Source: Rhodospirillaceae bacterium (GTDB taxonomy: Bacteria; Pseudomonadota; Alphaproteobacteria; GCA-2731375). Taken from it: a stretch of DNA of 64,000 nt. A program made the translations under genes and the position numbers. Positions 55,749 to 64,000 of the stretch are shown piece by piece. Position 1 is the first letter of the stretch; every line of letters starts with the position of its first letter. The stretch lies in NCBI GenBank assembly GCA_018660265.1, contig JABJKS010000001.1, positions 1 to 64,000 on the forward strand, read 5' to 3'. The notes below the pieces were generated by a model. The model was not told the origin of the DNA and searched no databases. It saw only the letters and a list, made by a program, of their open reading frames with translations.

Positions 55749-55912
55749 AGCATTTCCGACTAGGAAATGCTCCGACTCTTAAGAATCGAGCAATTTTTCC
55801 AATCACTTAGAATCGCAAAGCGATTCTCTTTTGATCGGAATTGCTCTAAAATTCTTGAAAAAAGAGCAATTGAACCTATCACTTGGATCACAATAGTCGA
55901 TCCAAGTGATAG
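55749..55912 (+). repeat. Dispersed intergenic repeat, copy B: three tandem hairpins
   Basis: Stems are gagcatttcc/ggaaatgctc (about 55749-55773), agaatcgc/gcgattct (about 55810-55828) and tatcacttggatc/gatccaagtgata (55877-55889 with 55899-55911, perfect 13 bp). Shared words with the other copies are cttaagaatc-gagca, gagcaatt and ttgctcta. The first hairpin may terminate the thiolase transcript. Confidence 0.7.
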
Positions 55913-56016
55913 AAAATTTCTCTAAATCGTATCCAGGGGAAAACCATTCCAGGGGAAAAATTTGGGCGCATCGGCATACGGGGGATGCCGGACGTCAAGT
56001 ATCTGGAGTATGGCTC

Positions 56017-57156
56017 ATGCTGTTGAACGATGATCAAATCATGGTTCGTGATATGGCGCGGAATTTCGCCCAAAAAGAACTAGCCCCCAATTCGGCCCAA
56101 TGGGATCGTGACGCGAAGCTGCCCTGGGAAGTTCTGGCCAAGATGGGCGCGCTGGGATTGTTGGGCATGTGTGTCGACCCCGAATGGGGTGGTGCCGGTA
56201 CGGACTATCTTTCCTACATTCTGGCGGTGGAGGAAATTGCCGCCGGCGATGCCGCTGCTTCCACTGTCATGGTGGTCAACAACGTGCCGGTCTGTGCCGC
56301 GTTGGTGGATTTCGCGACCGACGCTCAAAAGGCGGAATTCCTGACGCCGCTGGCCAAGGGCGAACATATCGGTGCTTTCCTGTTGACCGAGCCGGGCGCG
56401 GGTTCCGATGCCTCCCACCTGGCCACCCGCGCGGTGCGGGATGGTGATCGCTATATCATCAATGGTCAAAAGCAGTTCATCACCTCCGGTCAGATAGCAT
56501 CCACCGGCATGATCTTTGCCGTAACCGACCCTGATGCCGGCCCCAAGGGCATCAGCTGTTTTCTGACGCCGACATCCGCCAAGGGTTATAACGTCGTTCG
56601 GGTGGAGGAGAAGATGGGCCAGCACGGCTCCGACACGGCGCAAATCTCCCTCGATGATCTGGAGGTCCCGGCTGAGATGATGTTGGGCGCAGAGGGGCAA
56701 GGCTATCGCATCGCCCTGGGCAATTTGTCCACGGGTCGGATCGGGACCTCGGCGCAGGCGATCGGCATGGCGCGGGCGGCATTCGAACACGCCCTGGCCT
56801 ATGCGCAAGAGCGGGAAGCTTTCGGCAAACCAATCTTTGAACATCAGGCAGTGGCCTTTCGCCTGGCGGAGATGGCAACCAAAATTGAAACCGCCCGTCA
56901 GATGATGCACCACGCCGCACAGATGCACATGGCGGGAATGCGCTGTGGCAAGGAAGCCTCCATGGCAAAGCTGTATTCTACGGAAATGGCAGAGGAAGTC
57001 TGTTCCGCCGCGATCCAGACCCTGGGCGGTTATGGCTACCTGAAAGACTTCCCCGTAGAGAAAATTTATCGCGATGTGCGTGTGACGCAGATCTATGAAG
57101 GTACGTCTGATATTCAAAAGCTGTTGATAAGCCGCGCCATTCAGGATGAAATGTAA
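56017..57156 (+). CDS. Acyl-CoA dehydrogenase
   Basis: 379 aa from the ATG at 56017 (GGAG at 56005-56008); the frame is open further upstream but that part is intergenic repeat. It has FAD-binding 'FLLTEPGAGSDAS', 'QFITSGQIASTGMIFAVTD', 'EKMGQHGSDTAQISLDDLEVP' region and 'LGGYGYLKDFPVEKIYRD'. The catalytic Glu is in 'QIYEGTSDIQKLLISR'. It catalyses alpha,beta-dehydrogenation of a short- or branched-chain acyl-CoA, passing electrons to ETF. It is 32 bp ahead of a CoA transferase, likely one operon. Confidence 0.95.
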   Translation: MLLNDDQIMVRDMARNFAQKELAPNSAQWDRDAKLPWEVLAKMGALGLLGMCVDPEWGGAGTDYLSYILAVEEIAAGDAAASTVMVVNNVPVCAALVDFATDAQKAEFLTPLAKGEHIGAFLLTEPGAGSDASHLATRAVRDGDRYIINGQKQFITSGQIASTGMIFAVTDPDAGPKGISCFLTPTSAKGYNVVRVEEKMGQHGSDTAQISLDDLEVPAEMMLGAEGQGYRIALGNLSTGRIGTSAQAIGMARAAFEHALAYAQEREAFGKPIFEHQAVAFRLAEMATKIETARQMMHHAAQMHMAGMRCGKEASMAKLYSTEMAEEVCSAAIQTLGGYGYLKDFPVEKIYRDVRVTQIYEGTSDIQKLLISRAIQDEM

Positions 57157-57188
57157 GCTGCTGCCTAATTTGATTTAAGGACAACAGT

Positions 57189-58346
57189 ATGAATGACGCT
57201 TCCCCTAAATCTATGCCCCTGGATGGTCTGACCGTTCTGGAAATGGGATCGTCCTTGGCAGGACCATTTGCCGGCCGGACCTTCGCCGAACTTGGCGCCA
57301 CGGTGATAAAGGTGGAACCGCCCGAAGTCGGCGATGCCTCGCGTGGCTGGGGCAAGGCCATGCTTGGCGGGCGGGCCGTATTGTTTCAGGCCTTTAACAA
57401 GGGCAAGCGTTCCTTGACCGTTGATTTCGCCAACGAGGGTGAATTGGACGCCCTGCGCCAGCTGGTCGCCAGAGATGTGGATATTGTCTTTCAAAACCTG
57501 CGTCCCGGCGTTGTTGATAAGTTCGGGTTGGATGCCGCCACTTTAGTGGCGAGCAACCCGCGGCTGATTTATTGCAACATGGCGGCCTATGGCGCGGATG
57601 GACCCTTAAAGGACGCGCCGGGCTATGACCCGTTGATCCAGGCGTTCGCCGGTATTTCAGAGGCTACGGGGGACCCGGACGGCGGCGCTGTGCGCGTCGG
57701 TGTGCCGATTATTGATATTGGCACCGGGATGTGGGCCCTGATTGGTATCCTGTCAGCCCTGCATCAACGTGATGTCACGGGGAAAGGATGTTTGGTCGAT
57801 GCGGCCATGCTGGAAACCGCCCTGGCCTGGCAGGGATTATCTTTTGCCAATGCGGAAGGCGGTGCCGGATGGCCCGTACGCATGGGCCTGCAAGGGCCTT
57901 TGCTGGTTCCCAACGGCGGTTATGACGCGGCCGATGGAAAGCTGGTTTTGACCATTGGCACGCCGTTGCAGTTCTCGCGGTTTTGTAAAGTGATTGATCG
58001 GCTCGATTTGTTGGAAGACCCACGTTTCGCCACCAACGATAACCGTGTGGCCAATAAGCCAGACTTTGATGCCACGGTATCAGAGACTTTGCGCACCCGG
58101 CCCCGCGCTGAATGGAACGAATTATTGACGGCTGCGGATGTGCCTAATTCTCCGCTGCAAAATCTGGGCGAGACTGTGGCGCACCCGCAAACCCTGGCCA
58201 CCGGTATTCTTCAGGATAGTCCCGATGGCAGTTTTCGTCTGATCGGCACGCCCCTGCGGTTCGATGGCGAGCGTCCGGCGTTCGCGCGGGCGTCACCGGA
58301 ATTGGGTGAAGCCAACCAGGACGTCTTTGCTTTTATGAAGGAATAG
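57189..58346 (+). CDS. Class III (CaiB/BaiF) acyl-CoA transferase
   Basis: 385 aa. It has 'LEMGSSLAGPFAGRTFAELGATVIKVEPP' region at the N-terminus, 'NKGKRSLTVDF', the catalytic Asp in 'DAPGYDPLIQAFAG' and 'VRVGVPIIDIGTGMWALIGIL'. AAGGACA precedes the ATG. It follows the acyl-CoA dehydrogenase on the same strand, so it probably activates or relays CoA to the acid that the dehydrogenase oxidises. It is a second, divergent paralogue of the transferase at 46682. Confidence 0.92.
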   Translation: MNDASPKSMPLDGLTVLEMGSSLAGPFAGRTFAELGATVIKVEPPEVGDASRGWGKAMLGGRAVLFQAFNKGKRSLTVDFANEGELDALRQLVARDVDIVFQNLRPGVVDKFGLDAATLVASNPRLIYCNMAAYGADGPLKDAPGYDPLIQAFAGISEATGDPDGGAVRVGVPIIDIGTGMWALIGILSALHQRDVTGKGCLVDAAMLETALAWQGLSFANAEGGAGWPVRMGLQGPLLVPNGGYDAADGKLVLTIGTPLQFSRFCKVIDRLDLLEDPRFATNDNRVANKPDFDATVSETLRTRPRAEWNELLTAADVPNSPLQNLGETVAHPQTLATGILQDSPDGSFRLIGTPLRFDGERPAFARASPELGEANQDVFAFMKE

Positions 58347-58405
58347 CTTTCTCCCCGACGTCCGTTTGACGTTCGTCAAGGACACGGCTGCCCCGGCAGG
58401 GCTGC

Positions 58406-59611
58406 ATGGGGCGCATGACGAAAATTGCAAAAGTTCAGACCTTTGATGTGATCATCGTAGGTGCGGGTCCGGCGGGGCTAAGTTTCGCCCGGACCCTGGT
58501 GGGCAGTGGCCTTAATGTAGCCGTTGTGGAGCGGCAATCGCGGGCGCAACTGGCCGACCCAGCTATTGATGGCCGGGATATTGCCCTGACCCAACGATCC
58601 GAAGCCACCATGCGGGAGCTCGGTATTTGGCAACATATGCCTGGCGAGGAGATCGCGTTTATCCGTCACGCCAAGGTTATCAATGGCAAGACAAACTATG
58701 CCCTGCATTTCGACCATCGCGAGACAGGCGCGGATTACCTTGGTCCTATCGTCGGCAACGACGTGATCCGCCGGGCGGTCTTTGCGGCCTTTGATGAAGC
58801 GGATGCAGGCACCTTGATCGATGGCTGCGCCGTCGTTGCCGCCGGCAGCGACGAGCGTATGGCTCATGTCACCCTGGATGACGGTCGACGTTTGCAGGCA
58901 TCCTTGCTGGTGGCAGCAGACAGCCGATTTTCTGAAACCCGATGCCATATGGGGCTTGCGGCCCGGATGCGCGATTTTGGGCGCAATTGTATCGTTTGCC
59001 GGATGGATCATGTCCACGGCCATGATGACACGGCGTTCGAATGCTTCCACTATGAACGCACCCTGGCTGTTCTGCCCCTTCCGGGCCGACAAAGTTCGGT
59101 TGTCATCACCTTACCCGCAGATCAGGCAGCAGAGGTCATGGCCATGGGGGAGGGGGCACTCAATCGCGATATCGCTGCCCGGTTCGGCCATCGACTTGGT
59201 GCCATGACCTTGATAGGCGAACGCCACAACTATCCACTGGTGGCGGTCTATGCGGATCGGTTCCATGGTCGGCGATTTGCCCTTATAGGTGATGCCGCTG
59301 TGGGGATGCATCCCGTAACGGCCCATGGCTTTAACCTTGGCCTGCGCAGCGCGACGACTTTGGCTGAAGAAATCAAGGCGTCGGTTAAGGCGGGCAGGGG
59401 CATAGGTGCCAGTGCGGGTCTGCGCCGTTATCATATGGCCCATAACCGCGCGGCTCGGCCAATCTATCTGGGCACCAACATGCTGGTTGGCCTTTATACG
59501 GATGACCGTCGCCCCGCCAGACTGGCCCGAAAGGTACTGCTGCATGCGGGCAACATTATCCGGCCGGCCCGTCACAGGATCATGCGTCAATTGACGGACA
59601 AAGCTGCTTGA
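58406..59611 (+). CDS. UbiH/UbiM-family FAD-dependent monooxygenase
   Basis: 401 aa class A flavoprotein hydroxylase. FAD motif 'VIIVGAGPAGLSFARTL' (about 15-31), 'DGRDIALTQRSEATMRELG' (about 60-78) and the DG/GD motif 'GRRFALIGDAAVGMHPVTAHGFNLGLRSA' region (about 288-316). In UbiH/UbiF the last motif reads HPIAGQG; the 'HPVTAHGFNLGL' form is, to my knowledge, typical of UbiM, a broad-specificity ubiquinone hydroxylase. UbiM is therefore the best guess but not certain. ATG codons at 58406 and 58415 are both possible starts. It is convergent with the SDR gene. Confidence 0.82.
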   Translation: MGRMTKIAKVQTFDVIIVGAGPAGLSFARTLVGSGLNVAVVERQSRAQLADPAIDGRDIALTQRSEATMRELGIWQHMPGEEIAFIRHAKVINGKTNYALHFDHRETGADYLGPIVGNDVIRRAVFAAFDEADAGTLIDGCAVVAAGSDERMAHVTLDDGRRLQASLLVAADSRFSETRCHMGLAARMRDFGRNCIVCRMDHVHGHDDTAFECFHYERTLAVLPLPGRQSSVVITLPADQAAEVMAMGEGALNRDIAARFGHRLGAMTLIGERHNYPLVAVYADRFHGRRFALIGDAAVGMHPVTAHGFNLGLRSATTLAEEIKASVKAGRGIGASAGLRRYHMAHNRAARPIYLGTNMLVGLYTDDRRPARLARKVLLHAGNIIRPARHRIMRQLTDKAA

Positions 59612-59645
59612 TCGCAACTAATTGAATGCAATTAGATAATCGCAA

Positions 59646-60509
59646 CTAAATAGTCCTGGAGGCGATTTCCTCGCTGATTTGCCAAAGCCGTTGTTGCGCC
59701 GCAACATCCAGGCTTTCGGGCGACGAGGCGGCGATTTTGGATTTGTTGAAATATTGCCCGCTGACCTCTGCCAAGGCGGGCGTGGTGGCGACATGCAGAG
59801 ATGTCTGCGCGCCTGCGTACGGGGATATGGCCATCAGGACTTGGCTGAGGCGAACGATCAAGCCTGGAAGGCCAGGATTATTGTGACCAAATTTGGAGGC
59901 GACGAAGCCCGGGTGCAGGCAATTCGCTGTCACATTTGTACCTTCGAGGCGGCGGGCGATTTCGTACGTGAACATGATATTCATTAGTTTTGATTGGCAA
60001 TAAGCCGACCACCCGGCATAGCGGGTGCGCCCCTGAAGGTCGTTAAAGTTCATGCTGCCGTTTTGGTGGGCCCGTGAGGAAACGTTGACGATGCGTCCCT
60101 GTGCCGCCGCTTTTAGAGCTGGTAGCAGCCGATCGGTCAGGACGAAATAACCCATGTGGTTAAGTGCGAAAGTATATTCCAGTCCTTCGCTGGTTTGCGA
60201 ACGTTGGCGGAAGAATCCACCGACGTTATTTAACAGGACGTCGATATGATCATGCGCGTCTGTCACGCGGTTTGCCAGGTCCCGGACCTGTGACAGAATT
60301 GATAAATCAGCGACTTCCACCGTGATGTTTTTCGTTGCGGTGTCGAGATTGATTCTGGCCGCGGCCTGTTGGCATTTTTCCTGATTTCTGCCGACCAGTA
60401 CCACCTTGGCACCCAATTGCGCCAGAGTGTATGCGCAAACATAACCAATGCCGTCCGAGGCACCGGTTACCACGACTGTCTTCCCCGATATTGTCCCCAT
60501 TACTGACAT
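59646..60509 (-). CDS. Short-chain dehydrogenase/reductase (retinol-dehydrogenase-like)
   Basis: 287 aa classical SDR. It has the cofactor loop 'VTGASDGIGYVCA' (about 14-26), 'ADLS', 'LLNNVGGFF' (NNAG-like), the catalytic Ser in 'RIVNVSSRAH' and Tyr-Lys in 'YCQSK'. It resembles the RDH/WW-domain oxidoreductase group that acts on lipophilic alcohols. Arg in 'LVGRNQEK' suggests NADP. It is divergent from the LLM gene across a region with a palindromic operator-like site, so joint control is likely. Confidence 0.88.
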   Translation of the reverse strand: MSVMGTISGKTVVVTGASDGIGYVCAYTLAQLGAKVVLVGRNQEKCQQAAARINLDTATKNITVEVADLSILSQVRDLANRVTDAHDHIDVLLNNVGGFFRQRSQTSEGLEYTFALNHMGYFVLTDRLLPALKAAAQGRIVNVSSRAHQNGSMNFNDLQGRTRYAGWSAYCQSKLMNIMFTYEIARRLEGTNVTANCLHPGFVASKFGHNNPGLPGLIVRLSQVLMAISPYAGAQTSLHVATTPALAEVSGQYFNKSKIAASSPESLDVAAQQRLWQISEEIASRTI

Positions 60510-60614
60510 AGTCCCCTATGGCGGTTTCGGTCTGTGATGGATGGAAGCATGGCACGAAATGGTGATGAGGAGCATCTTGTATCTTGACCATTGGCGATAA
60601 TCTTGCAAAAATCT

Positions 60615-60628
60615 AACTAACGTTAGTT
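60615..60628. promoter_or_regulatory. Palindrome AACTAACGTTAGTT, TetR-type operator candidate
   Basis: Perfect 14-bp dyad in the 146-bp divergent region between the SDR and LLM genes, 28 bp upstream of the LLM start and so in a promoter-blocking position. TetR-family repressors of fatty-acid and xenobiotic genes commonly use such dyads. No tetR gene is in the window. Confidence 0.55.
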
Positions 60629-60655
60629 TTTGGGGTTAGGCAGAGGAGACCTACA

Positions 60656-61729
60656 ATGAAATTCGGCATGATGTACCTTTTCAGCGAATACGGCTCCATC
60701 CCACAGGCTCAGGTTTTCAAGGAGTTCCTGGAGGAAGTGGAATTGGCCGAGGAACTGGGATTCGATTCGATTTGGCTGCCGGAGCATCATTTCTCTGTTT
60801 ACGGCATCCTTGGCGATACGCTGACCATGGCGGCCGCCATTGCCCAGCGGACCAAGCGCATCAAGATTGGCACGGCGGTGGTCCTTCTGCCCCTGAACCA
60901 CCCGGTACGTGTCGCCGAACAGGCAGCGTTGGTGGATTGCCTTTCCGATGGTCGTTTATTGCTGGGCGTGGGGCGGGCTTATCAGCCGGGCGAGTTTGCC
61001 GGCTTTGGTGAGAACCCGGATAACTCTCGCGAGATGTTTTTCGAGTCCATGGAAATTTTGATGAAATGTTTCTCCGGCGAGAAATTCTCCCACAAGGGCA
61101 AATTCTGGTCCGTCGATGATGTCGAGCTGTATCCAAGGCCCGTGCAATCGCCAAATCCACCGATCTACATGGCAGCCGTTTCGCCGCCCTCATACGCATT
61201 GGCCGCCAAACATGGTTTCTCTATTTTGCGCGCGCCGCGTTTCACTTCAATGCATGTTGTGCAGGAACAGTTTGCGGAATACAGCCAGCATATGCGTGAC
61301 GCCGGTCGGGACCCATTGGCGATCGATCAGCCTATGTTGATGCAGACTTATGTCGCGGAGACCGAGGCCGAGGCGAAGAGTGTCGCTGAAGTCCATGCAA
61401 TTTGGTATCACGAACTGTTCCAAAAGGTGTTGCCGGGTGCGCCGGGCAAAAAAATTCACAAAGGTTATGAAATCTATAACGTGGTGCGAAAGAACCACGC
61501 CAAGGTGACCTATGACGACCTGGCGGAATGGGGCAGCGCCTTTGGCACGCCTGAGCAGGTCGCAGACCGCATTGTCACCTACGCCGAGGAAGCCGGTGTT
61601 AATCACTGGATGGCGGAAATGAAATTCGGCGGTATGACGCACGAGGACACAATGCGCTCCATGCGCCTGTTCGCCAATGAGGTGATGCCACGGGTAAATG
61701 AAAAAATGAACAAAGTCGCGGCCGAATAA
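60656..61729 (+). CDS. LLM-class flavin-dependent oxidoreductase
   Basis: 357 aa, bacterial luciferase-like. It has 'LGFDSIWLPEHHFSVYGI' (about 37-54), 'GTAVVLLPLNHPVRVAEQAALVDCLSDGR' region (about 74-102), 'GVGRAYQPGEFAGFG', 'NPPIYMAAVSPPSYALAAKHGF' and 'GTPEQVADRI'. It is FMN-dependent by group; the substrate is unknown. GAGGAG precedes the ATG. A strong terminator follows, so it is transcribed alone, from the promoter with the operator-like dyad. Confidence 0.9.
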   Translation: MKFGMMYLFSEYGSIPQAQVFKEFLEEVELAEELGFDSIWLPEHHFSVYGILGDTLTMAAAIAQRTKRIKIGTAVVLLPLNHPVRVAEQAALVDCLSDGRLLLGVGRAYQPGEFAGFGENPDNSREMFFESMEILMKCFSGEKFSHKGKFWSVDDVELYPRPVQSPNPPIYMAAVSPPSYALAAKHGFSILRAPRFTSMHVVQEQFAEYSQHMRDAGRDPLAIDQPMLMQTYVAETEAEAKSVAEVHAIWYHELFQKVLPGAPGKKIHKGYEIYNVVRKNHAKVTYDDLAEWGSAFGTPEQVADRIVTYAEEAGVNHWMAEMKFGGMTHEDTMRSMRLFANEVMPRVNEKMNKVAAE

Positions 61730-61753
61730 AACATACCCAATCCAAGGCATTCA

Positions 61754-61787
61754 GGGTGCAGGATTATTGTCCTGCGCCCCCTTTTTT
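61754..61787 (+). terminator. Rho-independent terminator of LLM gene
   Basis: Stem gggtgcagga/tcctgcgccc (10 bp, one G-T pair), loop ttattg, then cctttttt. It starts 25 bp after the LLM stop codon. Confidence 0.9.
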
Positions 61788-61850
61788 GTAAAGCACCGCT
61801 GACACGGCGATGGTTTCTCTATATCTGTAGCTTCATACTGCGTATCCGTT

Positions 61851-61950
61851 TAGAGCAAATTTCGACGACCTGTGATCACTCCTGTAATCCAAGCGGTTGG
61901 TTCAATTGCTCTTTTCTAAAGAATCTGAGCATGTCTAAAAGAGATATGCA
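61851..61950 (+). repeat. Dispersed intergenic repeat, copy C
   Basis: Starts tagagcaaatttcgacgacc and continues to ttcaattgctcttttctaaa, gaatctgagcatgtctaaaa and gagatatgca. The last 40 bases match copy A (9326-9365) closely and the aagaatc-gagca word is in copy B. It ends 19 bp before the crotonase start, so it may carry a promoter. Confidence 0.65.
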
Positions 61951-61969
61951 CCAGGGAAGGGACATTCAC

Positions 61970-62767
61970 ATGGACTATCAAAACATTCTGTTTGAACAGA
62001 CTGGCGCTGACGGCGCGGTGGGGCTTATGACCCTGAACAGGCCGGACAAGATGAATGCCTGGACCCACGATATGCGCGATGAATTGATGCATGCCATGGA
62101 CCGGGTCAACAACGATCCCAATATGGGTGCCATGGTGATCACGGGGGCGGGGCGGGGCTTTTGCGCCGGGGCCGATATTGGTGCCATGTTCAAATCCAAG
62201 CTGGATGAAAATGCGCCGAAACGGCCGCCATCGTCAGGTGCCTGGGTTAAAGCGGTGCGCGGGGCAAAACCCATGATCGCCGCCGTCAACGGTGCCTGCG
62301 TTGGCGTTGGCCTGACGCAGATTTTGCCTTGCGATTACATCATGGCGTCAGAGAAGGCGAAATTCAGTTGCGCCTTTGTAAAGATGGGCGTGGTGACGGA
62401 GCTGGCATCGTCCCACTATCTGATCCAGCGCATGGGCTGGGGCAATGCCTCTGAAGTGTCGCTGACTGCCCGCATGATCCCAGGTGAGGAAGCGGTGCAA
62501 TTGGGCTTGGCCGACCGGTTGGTCGCCCACGATGATTTGGTGAACGAGGCTGTGGCCCTGGGTGAAATGATGGCGCAAAACCCGTCCCGGCAATTGCGCA
62601 TGGTCAAAGAGCTATTCACCCAGAACGGCAGCGAGGCGGATCTGGATGTCATTCTTCAGCGGGAATTTGACGCCCTGGAGTTGGCCTACAAATCGCCCGA
62701 GCATAGGGAGGCTGTGAACGCCTTCATGGAAAAACGCAAACCTGATTTTCGTAAAATTACAGAGTGA
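61970..62767 (+). CDS. Enoyl-CoA hydratase/isomerase family protein
   Basis: 265 aa from the ATG at 61970 (GAAGGGA upstream); an upstream in-frame ATG lies in repeat sequence. It has 'GLMTLNRPDKMNAWTHDM', the oxyanion loop 'GRGFCAGADIGAM' (about 63-75) and 'AAVNGACVGVGLTQILPCDYI' (about 106-126). The hydratase Glu is present in 'GVVTELASSHYLIQRMGW'. The C-terminal 'EHREAVNAFMEKRKPDF' is typical. It is probably a short-chain enoyl-CoA hydratase or isomerase, 18 bp ahead of a GST gene. Confidence 0.92.
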   Translation: MDYQNILFEQTGADGAVGLMTLNRPDKMNAWTHDMRDELMHAMDRVNNDPNMGAMVITGAGRGFCAGADIGAMFKSKLDENAPKRPPSSGAWVKAVRGAKPMIAAVNGACVGVGLTQILPCDYIMASEKAKFSCAFVKMGVVTELASSHYLIQRMGWGNASEVSLTARMIPGEEAVQLGLADRLVAHDDLVNEAVALGEMMAQNPSRQLRMVKELFTQNGSEADLDVILQREFDALELAYKSPEHREAVNAFMEKRKPDFRKITE

Positions 62768-62785
62768 TAGGAGCGGACTAATCTT

Positions 62786-63397
62786 ATGAGTAAATTGCAA
62801 ATTCACGGTGCCTTTAATACCCGCACATCCCGAGTGATCTGGATGGCCATGGAATTAGGCCTGGACTATGACCATAACCCAATCCATTACAGCGATGGCA
62901 GCACCAGGACGCCTGAGTTCCTGGCCATCAATCCCAATGCCACCCTACCTGCGATTGTGGATGGTGATCTGTGTTTGTGGGAATCCCTGGCCATTAATCT
63001 GTATCTGGCAAACAAGCACGGTGGTGATCTGGCACCAAAGGACACCGCTGAACAAGGTCTGGCCCTGCAATGGAGTTTTTGGGCCACGTCGGAAGTTGAA
63101 ATGGCTGCTTTGGACGCCCTGAAAAACCGTCTGCTACTGCCAGAGGGGGAGCGCGATGCAGCTGTGGTCGACGCCGCAGAAAAGAAGTTGGCGAAACCAC
63201 TGGCTGTTCTGGATGGGGTATTGGCGGATCGGGATTATCTGTTCGGTGACCGCTTTACTGTGGCGGATTTGAATGTCTCCGCTGTTGTGGGGTGGGCCAA
63301 AATTGCCAAACTGGATTTATCCGCCTGGCCGAATTTGACCGCCTGGTTGGATCGATGCCTGGGTCGCCCGGCTTTTTTAAAGGCACGGGGAAACTAG
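62786..63397 (+). CDS. Glutathione S-transferase
   Basis: 203 aa, canonical cytosolic GST. The N-terminal thioredoxin fold has 'LQIHGAFNTRTSRVIWMAMELGLDY', 'NPNATLPAIVDGDLCLWESLAINLYLA' region with the cis-Pro and Glu-Ser glutathione contacts. The C-terminal domain has 'DRDYLFGDRFTVADLNVSAVVGWAKIA' with the Asp cap. AGGAG precedes the ATG. Co-transcription with the crotonase is likely. The substrate is unknown. Confidence 0.93.
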   Translation: MSKLQIHGAFNTRTSRVIWMAMELGLDYDHNPIHYSDGSTRTPEFLAINPNATLPAIVDGDLCLWESLAINLYLANKHGGDLAPKDTAEQGLALQWSFWATSEVEMAALDALKNRLLLPEGERDAAVVDAAEKKLAKPLAVLDGVLADRDYLFGDRFTVADLNVSAVVGWAKIAKLDLSAWPNLTAWLDRCLGRPAFLKARGN

Positions 63398-63453
63398 TTG
63401 CCGATGGCCCAATGTTGAAAGATGACCAATGAAAATCCGATGATGAAAGTCCA

Positions 63454-64000
63454 ATGATGAGGGGGATCGTCGCATTTTGTATCATCATGGCGGGGCTGTT
63501 ATCCGGTGCCGCCAACGCTGCCGACTACAAGGCGATCAAGATTGGCGTCGACGGCGACTATGCACCTTGGAACAGCAAGGATAAATCAGGGGCGTTGATC
63601 GGTTTTGAGATCGATTTGGCAAAAGTCCTGTGCAAGCGCATGGCCCTGGAATGCACCTTTGTTGAACACCATTGGGAGGGCATGATACCCGCCCTGCAGG
63701 CCGGCAAGTTCGATGTCATTATGGCGGCCATGACGATTACGCCGGAGCGTATGAAAAGCCTGGCCTTCACACGCGCTTACGCCCAGGTACCGGCGCGGTT
63801 CGTGATCGCCAAATCGTCTGCCCTGGCCAACGCCAGGTTCGTAGTTCGCAGCATGGATCTATCGTCAATGGCGGCGGGCGATAAGGCCGGTATCAACGCC
63901 ATGATCAAGGCATTTACGGGAAAAACCATCGGCGTGAAGGCCGGCAGCAAGCATGAGACATTCTTACGCGATTTCCTTGGCATCAAGGTTGCAATCCGGC
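63454..64000 (+). CDS. Amino-acid ABC transporter periplasmic binding protein (partial, runs off right edge)
   Basis: Open frame of 182 codons without a stop. A signal peptide ('GIVAFCIIMAGLLSGAANA-ADY', about 1-24) is followed by a family 3 solute-binding domain. It has 'IKIGVDGDYAPWNSKDKSG', 'LIGFEIDLAKVLCKRMALECTFVEHHWEGMIPALQAGKFDVIMAAMTITPERMK' region (about 50-103) and 'GKTIGVKAGSKHETFL'. The two Cys at about 63 and 70 may form a disulphide. ATG at 63454 or 63457. It binds a polar or basic amino acid or opine for an ABC importer, whose other genes should lie to the right. Confidence 0.92.
   Translation, partial: MMRGIVAFCIIMAGLLSGAANAADYKAIKIGVDGDYAPWNSKDKSGALIGFEIDLAKVLCKRMALECTFVEHHWEGMIPALQAGKFDVIMAAMTITPERMKSLAFTRAYAQVPARFVIAKSSALANARFVVRSMDLSSMAAGDKAGINAMIKAFTGKTIGVKAGSKHETFLRDFLGIKVAIR

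Noticed and set aside
56080-57117. 345-codon open frame on the minus strand opposite the acyl-CoA dehydrogenase
   Set aside because: The plus strand encodes a complete acyl-CoA dehydrogenase with all motifs; the antisense frame is a codon-bias shadow rich in His, Arg and Gly with no family likeness.

Overview
The window is 64 kb of gene-dense chromosome from a Gram-negative bacterium, most probably an alphaproteobacterium of a Rhodospirillales-like marine or soil lineage. This is inferred from a DUF2336 protein, TbpB-like and FecR-domain surface proteins, PAS-rich hybrid kinases, a SAM-domain class III cyclase, ubiquinone-type flavin hydroxylases and mid-to-high GC coding sequence. I found no rRNA, tRNA, CRISPR array, phage gene, transposase or replication origin. 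The content is metabolic, with a strong bias to acyl-CoA, amide/amino-acid and flavin-monooxygenase chemistry.

Layout. 0.2-4 kb: GST-like protein, FMN reductase, exported pentapeptide-repeat protein, long-chain acyl-CoA ligase. 4.2-8.5 kb: a giant exported protein with FecR, cadherin-like and TbpB-like parts. 8.5-16.5 kb: crotonase, a minus-strand carbamoylase-hyuA-hyuB operon, LLM oxidoreductase, class II glutamine amidotransferase, MaoC hydratase. 16.5-22.5 kb: M15-like protein, a reverse transsulfuration pair, queF, metallophosphoesterase, second pentapeptide protein. 22.6-28.2 kb: a tightly overlapping five-gene operon (NAD kinase, M81 peptidase, threonine-synthase-like enzyme, aspartoacylase-like hydrolase, AbrB-type permease). 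28.3-34.6 kb: exported and ankyrin proteins, moaA, DUF2336 protein, a 115-aa orphan, a hairpin-rich non-coding stretch and cobB.

35-43.2 kb: two large hybrid histidine kinases flank a CaiC-like acyl-CoA ligase, with a relic of a second ligase copy. 43.4-50 kb: LysE exporter, GMC dehydrogenase, LLM oxidoreductase, CoA transferase, second CaiC-like ligase. 50-53.3 kb: SAM/cyclase/AAA/TPR signalling protein with an in-frame amber codon near its 3' end, followed by a 265-bp nested palindrome. 53.6-63.4 kb: an acyl-CoA degradation region (hotdog thioesterase, thiolase, acyl-CoA dehydrogenase, CoA transferase, UbiH/UbiM-type hydroxylase, SDR, LLM oxidoreductase, crotonase, GST). The right edge cuts an amino-acid ABC transporter binding protein.

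The most unusual signals are: five consecutive hairpins ahead of cobB (candidate structured RNA or leader); the NAD kinase/M81/PLP/aspartoacylase/permease operon as a candidate undescribed catabolic unit; a 170-bp direct repeat bracketing an acyl-CoA ligase and carrying 5' relics of both neighbours; the amber codon in the cyclase gene; a nested palindromic element; and a small family of dispersed hairpin repeats. All calls come from reading the sequence by eye; no alignment or database search was run.
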